From assembly GCF_022410465.1 (NCBI RefSeq), contig NZ_JAJSON010000020.1:62001-126000 (forward strand): a stretch of 64,000 bases of DNA, in the 5' to 3' direction. This document shows, one piece after another, positions 18,747-27,327 of this stretch. Position numbers and translations under genes: made by a program. Numbering within the stretch: position 1 is the stretch's first letter; each line of letters opens with the position of its first letter. This DNA is from Christiangramia crocea. GTDB taxonomy: Bacteria > Bacteroidota > Bacteroidia > Flavobacteriales > Flavobacteriaceae. A model generated the notes under the pieces. It saw nothing but the letters and a program-made list of their open reading frames with translations, was not told the DNA's origin and searched no databases.

Positions 18747-19733
18747 CTATGAAATATAAACTTCCAATAATTTTGATAGGTTTCCATCGATGGTTATCGA
18801 TTTTGAGGTTGCAGGAACCAAAATAGACTCTCCGTATTCAATCAACTCCTCTGCTCCGTCAACATCAATTTTCGCCTTTCCCAAAACGCACATAAAAATC
18901 ACAAAGGAATCCAGTGAAGAATAATCCTTTACTATCTTTCCCTGTACTTCAATAATATTGGTTGTGAAAAATTGACAGTCTACCAGATTGGTTGACTGAT
19001 TTTTTATGAGTTTATAATCAACGGAATGATCATCTATAACATTAAAATTCATTGCCTCACCAGCCAGATCTATATGCAGTTCTCTTGAAACCCCATTTTC
19101 ATCTACCCTATCCCAATCATACACCCTATAAGTTACATCTGAAGTCTGCTGAATTTCCGCTAACATAACACCTTCTCCAATAGCATGAACTTTCCCTGCT
19201 TTAATAAAAAAAGTATCTCCCTCATTAACCGGAATGAAATTGAGATGATCGGTTATAGTCCCATTTTTCAGACTCTCGCTATATTCTTCAGAACTGATTT
19301 TATTTTTCCATCCAACGTTTATCATGGATCCTTTATCAGCTTGCATAATATACCACATTTCCGTTTTTCCATAGGAATTATGGTTTTTCTTTGCCATTTC
19401 ATCCCCGGGGTGTACCTGAACAGATAAATTTTTGGAAGCGTCAATATATTTGATCAATAAAGGAAAATTCCCTCCGAATTTATTAACTACAGATTTACCC
19501 AGAACTTTATCCTGGAATCGCTCAAGCAATTCATCAAACGGCAAACCCTTATAAACTCCATTCTGCACTTCAGAAACATCGCCTTCTACAGTTGAGATCT
19601 CCCAGCTTTCACCGGCACTATCTGTAGCTGATTTCCCTAGGATATTCTTTAATTTGGAACCGCCCCAGATTTTATCTTTTAAAATGGGCTTAAATTTAAT
19701 GCCGTACGCTATAAAGCCTTTATTCGATTTCAT
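18747..19733 (-). CDS. manA: Type I mannose-6-phosphate isomerase
   Basis: About 328 residues from the ATG at 19733, preferred because AAGGAG lies 5 bases upstream; a longer frame reaches 19754. The zinc-binding cupin motifs are visible: SVQVHPGDEMAKKNHN, KTEMWYI and KVHAIGEGVMLAEIQQTSD, followed by YRVYDWDR. The enzyme interconverts mannose-6-phosphate and fructose-6-phosphate in the cytosol. It is the last gene of the SusCD/GH130 locus, 65 bases after the sugar porter gene, so the sugar released by this locus is probably mannose or is converted through mannose-6-phosphate. A kinase for the free sugar is not in the window. Confidence 0.9.
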   Translation of the reverse strand: MKSNKGFIAYGIKFKPILKDKIWGGSKLKNILGKSATDSAGESWEISTVEGDVSEVQNGVYKGLPFDELLERFQDKVLGKSVVNKFGGNFPLLIKYIDASKNLSVQVHPGDEMAKKNHNSYGKTEMWYIMQADKGSMINVGWKNKISSEEYSESLKNGTITDHLNFIPVNEGDTFFIKAGKVHAIGEGVMLAEIQQTSDVTYRVYDWDRVDENGVSRELHIDLAGEAMNFNVIDDHSVDYKLIKNQSTNLVDCQFFTTNIIEVQGKIVKDYSSLDSFVIFMCVLGKAKIDVDGAEELIEYGESILVPATSKSITIDGNLSKLLEVYIS

Positions 19734-19798
19734 TTTACTCCTTTTTATAATCAATTATTTCAGTTACTGGATAAAAAGTATTCCTGGTAGCAGGTATA

Positions 19799-21127
19799 TT
19801 AGCGATCCTTAAAGGATGCTTCTATCTCCTCTAAAGATTTTCCTTTTGTTTCGGGCATCATGAAATGAACAAAAAGCAATTGCAGCCCCATTAGTCCAGC
19901 AAAAATGGAAAATAGCATCCATGGTTGCAGCACATCAAGTAAAACTGATCCGAACAGCGTAACAAGAGCAGCAAAAACCCAATGGGTACCACTTCCCCAT
20001 GCCTGACCATAAGCTCTAACTTTATTCGGGAAAATCTCTGAAATAAACACCCAGATCACAGCGCCCTGACCTATCGCATGGCTTGCAATGAACATGAGGA
20101 TAAATACTAATTTTGATATCGCAGCCGAATCACTCAGAAATAAGTAGCTCACCATGGTCAGGCTAATTATATAACCAATGGAGCCTATATACATAAGATT
20201 CTTTCTTCCTGTGCGGTCAATAAGATAAACCCCTAACAAGGTGAAGACAAGATTAACCAGACCTATAGCAATCGCGCTGAATAGAGAATCTTCCGTACCA
20301 AAACCTGCTTTTTCGAGAATCTCAGGCGCATAATACAGTATGAAGTTGATTCCGGAAAGCTGATTGAAAAATGCAATCAGAAATGCCAGGGTTAATGGAA
20401 AGCTGTATTTCCTGGAAAATAATTGGGTACTGCTGCCTTTACTACGCTCCTGGTCATTCTTCATATCCTTGAGAGTAATATCCGCAGCTTCCACTGAACT
20501 GGTTTTTACCAGAACCTTCAGGGCTTCATCGGCCTTATTCTGATGAAGGTACAACCAACGCGGACTCTTGGGTACGCCCAAAACCAAAATAGTATAAACT
20601 AAAGCGGGAATTGCTTCCACTCCCAGCATCCATCGCCAGTCATTATCCCCACCCACACCTTCAAGCAGGTAATTGCTCAGGTATGCTATCAGGATACCAA
20701 AAACAATATTAAATTGATAAAGAGAGCCCAGGGTACCACGATTCTTTGGATTAGAGATTTCCGAAATATAGGTAGGTGCTGCAATAGAAGAAATTCCCAC
20801 ACCAAGACCTCCAATAAAACGAAAAAAGGAAAAGCTATAAGGATCTTGAGCGAGTCCCGAACCAATTGCCGAAATAAAATAGAGTATTCCTATACCTATG
20901 AGTGTATTTTTTCTTCCAAATTTATCGGTAGGTATTCCCGCTACTAAAGCTCCAATTACGGTGCCCCAAAGTGCCATAGACATAATAAAAGTCCCGTGAA
21001 ACCAACCTGAGGTATTCCAAAGTTCCTTAATTGGAAGATTCGCACCTGAGATAACCACTGTGTCAAAACCAAAAAGAAATCCGGCCATTGCCACAGTAAT
21101 GGAATAATATAATAATCGTTTGTTCAT
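19799..21127 (-). CDS. Sugar porter family MFS transporter (XylE/GLUT-like)
   Basis: A 442-residue protein with about 12 membrane helices. Sugar-porter signatures are present: GFDTVVISGA in helix 1, DKFGRKNTL between helices 2 and 3, RFIGGLGVGISS, PKSPRWLYL after helix 6, QLSGINFILYYAPEI in helix 7 and PETKGKSLEEIE at the C-terminus. Such proteins import a monosaccharide across the inner membrane, usually with protons. Within this locus it likely imports mannose or a related hexose freed in the periplasm and hands it to the phosphomannose isomerase branch. It follows the GH130 gene after a 309-base gap that contains a hairpin. Confidence 0.92.
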   Translation of the reverse strand: MNKRLLYYSITVAMAGFLFGFDTVVISGANLPIKELWNTSGWFHGTFIMSMALWGTVIGALVAGIPTDKFGRKNTLIGIGILYFISAIGSGLAQDPYSFSFFRFIGGLGVGISSIAAPTYISEISNPKNRGTLGSLYQFNIVFGILIAYLSNYLLEGVGGDNDWRWMLGVEAIPALVYTILVLGVPKSPRWLYLHQNKADEALKVLVKTSSVEAADITLKDMKNDQERSKGSSTQLFSRKYSFPLTLAFLIAFFNQLSGINFILYYAPEILEKAGFGTEDSLFSAIAIGLVNLVFTLLGVYLIDRTGRKNLMYIGSIGYIISLTMVSYLFLSDSAAISKLVFILMFIASHAIGQGAVIWVFISEIFPNKVRAYGQAWGSGTHWVFAALVTLFGSVLLDVLQPWMLFSIFAGLMGLQLLFVHFMMPETKGKSLEEIEASFKDR

Positions 21128-21342
21128 TACTTAAAGGCTATTTTTAATTAGAGCTTTAGTGTTGATCCCGGCTAATTCGGTTCCTACTTACTGATCACGC
21201 AGGCACATATACCTGGGCAGAACAAGTAAGACTAAAGGATCAAGATGAAAAATGGTACGGGAATGCAAGGTGAAAGACTATCAAAAATGAACTTTTGAAG
21301 TTTGTCTCTTTCTATGATATTCCTGAATTCACAGCAAAGAAG

Positions 21343-21416
21343 AGCCTGTTTAAACCGGAGCAGATTCCAACCTGACAAGGATAGTCAGCAGATGGTCTTC
21401 CGGTTTAAACCAGGCT
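21343..21416. repeat. Long inverted repeat in the GH130-to-MFS spacer
   Basis: AGCCTGTTTAAACCGG (21343-21358) pairs with CCGGTTTAAACCAGGCT (21400-21416), a 16-bp stem with one bulged base and a 41-base loop. It sits in the 309-base spacer 21128-21436, where I see no gene or promoter match. On the minus strand it would form in the operon transcript right after the GH130 stop. No T-run follows, so it looks more like an mRNA-stabilising or processing hairpin than a standard terminator. Confidence 0.65.
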
Positions 21417-21436
21417 TTCTGAATATTATTGATAGT

Positions 21437-22567
21437 TTATTCCTTATCCTTAGATTTAACTACTCCCACCATACTATCTGCAGTACCATAATAAAGATAC
21501 CAGGCATCCTTAAAGTACACCAGACCTTCAATAAATGTAGTCCCATCCTTATACTGACCTGATTTCTCAAAATCTAATTCAGGCTTAATGAATGGTTTAT
21601 CGGCACGATCCAGGATCTTCCAGGGTTCATTGGCATCATATAAAGCCTGTCCTCCTGTATAAATTCGATTTCCAAGTTCTTCTACTCCAATATTCTTTGA
21701 GTTTCCGGCATTGTAAAGCACCACGATCCCGTCTTCGGTGAGAACTGGCGGTGGTCCTGCTTCTACTAACCAGGAATCGAAATAACCCGGACGCGGACTG
21801 AGCACCGGAGAGATATTCCCTTCATAATCTTCTATCGGCTCCCAGTTTACAAGATCTGTGGAGCATGCAAGCCAGATATGAGGAACTCCAAAATACATCC
21901 AGTATTTCCCATTTATTTTGGCAGCGATTAACTTACCTTCTTCATTAAGTTTACTTACAATAGCACCGGATTTGGTGTGCATATCATTGTACTTCCCGTC
22001 TTTGTATTCTTCAAAGGCAGGACCATGTTTTTCCCAGTTCTTCAGATCCTTTGAAGTCGCAACGGCCAGCCGGGGAGTATCCCGGTTCCATTGGGTATAG
22101 GTTAGCACATAAGTACCGTCTTCGGTTTCCACGATACGGGGATCTTCAGTTCCTCCGGTCCATTCATATTTTTTCTGATCATCATTATCCGGATAAAAAA
22201 CAGGCTTTTTCTTTCTGTTATATTTAACCCCATCTTCTGACGTAGCAAGTCCCAGCCTGGAGGTATGAGTTCCTATTCCGTCTTCCCCTACTCTTTCTTC
22301 GGCCCTGTAGAAGACATTAATTTTCCCATCCTTAACAACAGCAGCCGGGTTAAAAGTGGCCATTGATTCCCACCTTACTTCCTTACCGCTCATAGGGTCA
22401 TTGAAAGTAGATAAAGTATCCTTAGAGATAATTGGTTTCCCCTGGGTGAACCTCTGGAAGGGACCTAACATCCAGTCTTTTTCTTTGGTTTCCTGTGCCA
22501 GCCCCTGGATTCCACCCATAAAGAGCACGTACAATAAAGTTGCTCCTAAATAGCTTAATTTTTTCAT
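21437..22567 (-). CDS. Secreted glycoside hydrolase family 130 protein (beta-mannoside hydrolase or phosphorylase)
   Basis: About 376 residues from the ATG at 22567, which gives a signal peptide (MKKLSYLGATLLYVLFMGG ending at GLAQ); another ATG exists at 22585. The five-bladed propeller pattern of GH130 is clear: MATFNPAAVVKDGKINVFYR, TGGTEDPRIVETEDGTYVL, KSGAIVSK, KYWMYFGVPHIWLACS and WLVEAGPPPVLTEDGIVVLYN. GH130 enzymes act on beta-mannosides, either by phosphorolysis or, in some secreted Bacteroidetes members, by hydrolysis. Export suggests hydrolysis, since free phosphate is scarce outside the cytosol, but the phosphate-binding residues cannot be checked by eye. The gene is directly downstream of susD and upstream of the sugar porter. 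Confidence 0.88.
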   Translation of the reverse strand: MKKLSYLGATLLYVLFMGGIQGLAQETKEKDWMLGPFQRFTQGKPIISKDTLSTFNDPMSGKEVRWESMATFNPAAVVKDGKINVFYRAEERVGEDGIGTHTSRLGLATSEDGVKYNRKKKPVFYPDNDDQKKYEWTGGTEDPRIVETEDGTYVLTYTQWNRDTPRLAVATSKDLKNWEKHGPAFEEYKDGKYNDMHTKSGAIVSKLNEEGKLIAAKINGKYWMYFGVPHIWLACSTDLVNWEPIEDYEGNISPVLSPRPGYFDSWLVEAGPPPVLTEDGIVVLYNAGNSKNIGVEELGNRIYTGGQALYDANEPWKILDRADKPFIKPELDFEKSGQYKDGTTFIEGLVYFKDAWYLYYGTADSMVGVVKSKDKE

Positions 22568-22623
22568 ATTATTAATATTATTCATTTTCCGGCCACCCGA
22601 GAGTAGCCGGATTTGTTGATTTT

Positions 22624-24111
22624 TTAGTATCCGGGATTCTGTGATATCTGTCCTCCCGATTTATCGATCTCTCCCTGTGGAATTGGGTACAGGTAATTGA
22701 AATCCTGGAAATTCTTTCCTAGTTCGGTAAGTACCTCCTTGGCAATCTGCCATCTTTTAAGGTCCATAAATCTCTGGGATTCAAAACCAAGTTCCACTCT
22801 TCTCTCATGCATAAGTGCTGCCATGGCTTCTGACTGGGACAAGCCCTGTCCGGAATACGGAGGCAGTGCATCAGCCGGAGTCTCACTTCCGTCTACAGAT
22901 TGAGTATTCCTTGCTCTTTCCCTTATTTGATCAACTATGGCAAGGCCTTCTTCCACCTCTCCAAGCTGGATAAGAGCTTCAGCTTTCCAAAGCAATACAT
23001 CTGCATACCTTATATAAACCTTGTTCCCGGGAGAATCGGCATTTCCTTTAAAAGCTCCATCGGTAGAACCTAATAACTTGTGTACTTCCTGAGCCTCCAC
23101 ATCTACGGTATAACCTAATCTCGGGTCGTTCTCTTCAAATGCAGCTATAAAATCTTCAGAAGGTGCTACAAAGCCCCATCCCATTAATGCAGCAAGACCA
23201 TTACCTTTGCTCGGGTTCACTCCCTGCTCATGGTCATAGGCAAAGATCACTTCATTTTCATTGAATTCTTTTGTCACATCAAAAGAATCAAAATAATTAT
23301 CGTTCAGCGAATAAAAGCCCCAGGACTGAAGTTCATCCACATAAGATATTACACTATTCCAGTCTTCATTATACAAAGCTATTTTAGCCTGCATAGACTT
23401 TGCCGCCCCAATAGAAACTCTCCAGGGCTCTGAAGCGCTGGAATATTTTTGCTGTGGAAGCATGGAAACCGCCAGATCAAGATCAGACTTTATAAATTCT
23501 ATAACCTCATCTTTGGGCGTTCTTGTAGTCACCTCATAGGCTTCAGAGAAATTCTCCAATGGTTCAGTCAATAAAGGTACATCTCCAAAATTATTAACCA
23601 GATCGAAATAATAGAAAGCTCTCAGGAAATACGCCTCTCCAAGTAATCTGTCCCTGGTAGCGGCATCCATATCAAGATTAGCTATTACCTCATCCTGTTT
23701 CAGGATATTTATGGCCTGATTAGCCCTTGCAATACCTTCATAATCATAACTCCACTGCCCATTAAAGGCCCCATTCATGGAAGTGAAATTAAAGGCAGCG
23801 ATCTGATCCATCCAGGCCTGGTCACCATCTGGGTTCCATTTCTTATTCATATCTCCAGAAGCTATATCCTGAAGAATAAAATCATTTCTTAAAACGGTAG
23901 CATCATCCCAGTTCCACTCCCCAATGATATTCAGGGTACTGGAAAGAGTTTGATACGTAGAGTTTACACTTGAGGTCACAGAAGATACCGTTGGTTCGGC
24001 ATTGATCTGTTCTTGCGTGATCAATCCTATTGGATCTTTCTCAAGATAGGAGTCACAGCCCGCAATAAATACGGCTGAAGCAATTATTAATATTTTAGGA
24101 ATATGTCTCAT
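22624..24111 (-). CDS. SusD/RagB family glycan-binding outer-membrane lipoprotein
   Basis: About 495 residues. I take the ATG at 24111 rather than the TTG at 24120. The signal peptide ends in the lipobox FIAGC, so the protein is lipid-anchored. The SusD pattern follows: four TPR-like helix pairs (AYFLRAFYYFDLVNNFGDVPL is the usual hallmark), YIRYADVLLWKAEALIQLGE, the late RRVELGFESQRFMDLKRW, and the C-terminal YPIPQGEIDKSG. SusD proteins form the lid over the SusC channel and bind the oligosaccharide outside the cell. It follows susC by 32 bases. Confidence 0.94.
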   Translation of the reverse strand: MRHIPKILIIASAVFIAGCDSYLEKDPIGLITQEQINAEPTVSSVTSSVNSTYQTLSSTLNIIGEWNWDDATVLRNDFILQDIASGDMNKKWNPDGDQAWMDQIAAFNFTSMNGAFNGQWSYDYEGIARANQAINILKQDEVIANLDMDAATRDRLLGEAYFLRAFYYFDLVNNFGDVPLLTEPLENFSEAYEVTTRTPKDEVIEFIKSDLDLAVSMLPQQKYSSASEPWRVSIGAAKSMQAKIALYNEDWNSVISYVDELQSWGFYSLNDNYFDSFDVTKEFNENEVIFAYDHEQGVNPSKGNGLAALMGWGFVAPSEDFIAAFEENDPRLGYTVDVEAQEVHKLLGSTDGAFKGNADSPGNKVYIRYADVLLWKAEALIQLGEVEEGLAIVDQIRERARNTQSVDGSETPADALPPYSGQGLSQSEAMAALMHERRVELGFESQRFMDLKRWQIAKEVLTELGKNFQDFNYLYPIPQGEIDKSGGQISQNPGY

Positions 24112-24143
24112 TGTATTCAATTTTTTGTTACTGATTAAAGCGA

Positions 24144-27100
24144 TTAGAATCTTGCATTTACACCAAACAACAGGGTTAAAGATTGGGGGTAAGTTCCCAT
24201 ATCTATCAGGTCTGTAGACTCAGGGTCAAGACCGGAGTAATCTGTAAATGTTAGCAGATTCTGTCCTGAAACATATAATCTGATATTTCCAAGACCCGAT
24301 AATTTATCAGAATCAAGGCTGTATCCTAACTCCACATTCTTAAGTCGCAGGTAAGAAGCATCTTCTACAAAAATATCAGACACCTTACTACTTCCGTTGT
24401 CACTAAAGCTCACCCTTGGAATGGTGTTGGTAGAGCCTTCTCCATCCCATGCTCCTAACACTCTGTCTGAATAATTAAATGGACGTGTATCATAATCTAT
24501 GATCTTTTTAAGATCATTGTACCTGTCAACATCATCTACACCCTGTAATAAAAGACTGAAATCAAAAGCCTTATAATTCAGGTTAAAGTTCATTCCGTAG
24601 CTTAGCTTGGGATTAGGATTACCTATGAAATCACGGTCATTATCATTAATGATTCCGTTTCCATCAAGATCCTTAAACTTGATATCCCCTGGTTGTTGAG
24701 GCGGGTTGGCGGTTCCAGACAAATGCTCATTTACTTCGGCCTGGTTCTGGTAAATTCCTTCCTGAACAAAACCGTAGTAAGCGTTCAAAGGATTCCCAGG
24801 CTGAGTTCTTGTTACCCTTCCATTCAAATAAGGCAGGTTGGGATGTAGGGACTGTACTTCATTTTTAAGTGTGGCCATATTTGCACTGATCTCGAAGCCA
24901 AGGGGATTATCATAATTCCTGTATGAAAGGGCAAATTCAAATCCACTGTTCTCCACTTCTCCGGCATTCAGATAAGTTGGTGAAACATCTCCAACAAACT
25001 GCGGAAGGGAAATTGGCAATAAAATATCTGCAGTATTCTTTTTGAAATAATCTGCACTACCATATAATCTGTTCTTATACAGTCCAAAATCAATACCAAT
25101 ATTAGCCTGGGTGGTAGTTTCCCATTTAAGATCAGGATTACCATATCTGCTTATTAGATATCTGTCGGCATCCCTTCTGTAAAGGGTAAGATATGCATAG
25201 TTTGGAATTTCCTGGTTACCCAATTGCCCCCAGCTTCCTCTAAGTTTCAATTCTGAAAGCCAATCTGTGTCCTCCATAAATTCTTCTTCAGTGATCATCC
25301 ATCCCGCTGAGACTGATGGGAAATAACCCCATTTATTATCTTCTGCAAAACGGGAAGAAGCATCTGCTCTTAAATTGGCAGTTAGCATATATCTGTCACC
25401 GTACACATACGTAGTTGAAGCGAAATAAGAGAACAGAGCCCATTCTTCAGCGAGTCCTCCATTCCAAAGGTCACGATCTGTTCCACCAAAATCAAGATAT
25501 CTGAAGTTAGGATCGGTGAAATCGAATCTTAACCTTGAAGCACTAAGGTTTGAGGATTCATTAACAATAAATTCTGTACCTAAAAGTGCACTTATGGAAT
25601 GTTCATCAAATTCCTTATCAAAATGAAGACTGTTGTTCCAGGTAATCGTAAAGTCCTGACCTCTTGCTTCGGACAGGGAACTAGGTCGATTTTGTCTACC
25701 CAGTCCCTGGTCTATAGCTGCTCCATTCCCATCATCATCACCAAAATTTCTGTTAAATGCTTTTGAGTGGAAGAAGTTAAGATCAGCACCCAGATTGGTC
25801 TTAAATCTTAGTGATTTATCTTTAAAAATATCATACTCTCCATAGACATTTCCGAAAGTCTTGAAAGTTGAAGTTTCATCATCGGTAAAATAGGCCAAAG
25901 CTATCGGGTTCTGGCTGTATTCATATTTACTGCTTTCATAATTGTCCGGTCCCTGGTAAAATGGAAGATCGGTAAAAGGATCTTCTTCGGTATAAGTTGG
26001 ATCTGAAGGGTCTTTAAATACAGGGATGTTAGGCGGACGTAAAAACGCGTGTCTTATGATTCCCGGCGCATCTCCTTTAGAAGAAATCCTGTCCTGAGTA
26101 TTATAAGATATCTGAACATTGGCACCTACCTTCATACGCTCCAGCACCTGTGAACTGATATTGGTACGGAAATTCAGTTTTCTGAATTTATCGTTATCAT
26201 AAACTACGGTTCCATCCTGGCCAAAGTAACCTCCAGATATCATGTAGTTGGTCTTTTCGTTTCCTCCTGAGACCGAAACATTCAGGCTATGAGTTTTTCC
26301 TAATTCGAATAATTCGTCAAGGTAATCTACATCTCCAAAGTCTGAACGGCCAATGTCTTCGGTATAAGGATTTGTTCCATCATATCCTGCATTATCCCAA
26401 GCCTGTTCTACGGTTTGCATATACTGCTCGGTATTAAGCATATTTGGAAGGTTGATCACCTTTTGGATTCCTCCAAAATAATCAACTTTAAACTGTCCTC
26501 CCTGTTTACCTTCTTTGGTCTTGATAACGATCACCCCGCCGGCGGCACGTGATCCATAGATAGAAGCAGCGGCAGCATCCTTAAGGACAGTCATCGACTG
26601 TATATCTGAAGGATTCAGGAAAGATATTTCACGGCTTGGAATTCCGTCAATAATATAAAGCGGATTGTTATTCCCGATAGTACCATTACCTCGAATTCGT
26701 ACTTCGACCTCATCTCCGGGAGCACCTGTGCTTTGAGTAATATTTACCCCGGCTACCTGCCCCTGCAGTGCCTGTGTTACTTCAGAAACCCTTCTGGATT
26801 CTAATTTGTCGATATCTACAGAAGAAATTGCTCCTGTAATAGTGGACTCTTTCTGGGATTTATAACCTACAACCACAAGCTCATCAAGCTGGGAAATGTC
26901 TTCCTGCAGAGTCACATCTATATTGTTACGCCCCTGTACTTCGGCTTCAAAAGTCTGGTATCCTACATAGGAATATACCAGCACCGCATCACTGCCGGAA
27001 ACTTCAATGGAATATTCCCCGTTAAAATCTGAAACGGTACCGTTCGAGGTTCCTTTTTCAACTACCGAAACGCCTGGTAAAGCACCACTGGAATCAGTAA

Positions 27101-27191
27101 TTACACCTGTAACCGTCTGCGCATAAACTGCGCCTCCCGTACATACAGCCCAAATCATCAACAGGCTGAAAATCGTATTTTTTTTCATCAT
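24144..27191 (-). CDS. SusC/RagA family TonB-dependent glycan importer
   Basis: A 1015-residue outer-membrane receptor. After the signal peptide comes a carboxypeptidase-regulatory-like domain (VTGVITDSSGALPGVSVVEKG, about 28-105) typical of SusC proteins. The plug follows (GYKSQKESTITGAISSVD, then NPLYIIDGIPSR and VLKDAAAASIYGSRAAGGV), then a 22-stranded barrel ending LTLLFGVNARF. It imports oligosaccharides captured by SusD, powered by TonB-ExbBD. The pairing with SusD and the nearby GH130, MFS and isomerase genes define a compact polysaccharide utilisation locus. Confidence 0.95.
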   Translation of the reverse strand: MMKKNTIFSLLMIWAVCTGGAVYAQTVTGVITDSSGALPGVSVVEKGTSNGTVSDFNGEYSIEVSGSDAVLVYSYVGYQTFEAEVQGRNNIDVTLQEDISQLDELVVVGYKSQKESTITGAISSVDIDKLESRRVSEVTQALQGQVAGVNITQSTGAPGDEVEVRIRGNGTIGNNNPLYIIDGIPSREISFLNPSDIQSMTVLKDAAAASIYGSRAAGGVIVIKTKEGKQGGQFKVDYFGGIQKVINLPNMLNTEQYMQTVEQAWDNAGYDGTNPYTEDIGRSDFGDVDYLDELFELGKTHSLNVSVSGGNEKTNYMISGGYFGQDGTVVYDNDKFRKLNFRTNISSQVLERMKVGANVQISYNTQDRISSKGDAPGIIRHAFLRPPNIPVFKDPSDPTYTEEDPFTDLPFYQGPDNYESSKYEYSQNPIALAYFTDDETSTFKTFGNVYGEYDIFKDKSLRFKTNLGADLNFFHSKAFNRNFGDDDGNGAAIDQGLGRQNRPSSLSEARGQDFTITWNNSLHFDKEFDEHSISALLGTEFIVNESSNLSASRLRFDFTDPNFRYLDFGGTDRDLWNGGLAEEWALFSYFASTTYVYGDRYMLTANLRADASSRFAEDNKWGYFPSVSAGWMITEEEFMEDTDWLSELKLRGSWGQLGNQEIPNYAYLTLYRRDADRYLISRYGNPDLKWETTTQANIGIDFGLYKNRLYGSADYFKKNTADILLPISLPQFVGDVSPTYLNAGEVENSGFEFALSYRNYDNPLGFEISANMATLKNEVQSLHPNLPYLNGRVTRTQPGNPLNAYYGFVQEGIYQNQAEVNEHLSGTANPPQQPGDIKFKDLDGNGIINDNDRDFIGNPNPKLSYGMNFNLNYKAFDFSLLLQGVDDVDRYNDLKKIIDYDTRPFNYSDRVLGAWDGEGSTNTIPRVSFSDNGSSKVSDIFVEDASYLRLKNVELGYSLDSDKLSGLGNIRLYVSGQNLLTFTDYSGLDPESTDLIDMGTYPQSLTLLFGVNARF

Positions 27192-27327
27192 AATAGACCT
27201 TTCAAAAGATTAGTAATAGAGTTGATTTTTTTCATGCCATTCATTTATTAAATTCTTATTAAAAATTTTATCAGGATTTCCAGGTTAAACAGACAGTTCT
27301 TCGTTTTACTTCTGGAAAAAATTAAAA

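Noticed and set aside
24112-24120. TTG start for SusD nine bases upstream of the ATG
   Set aside because: The ATG at 24111 gives the same signal peptide with a stronger start codon.
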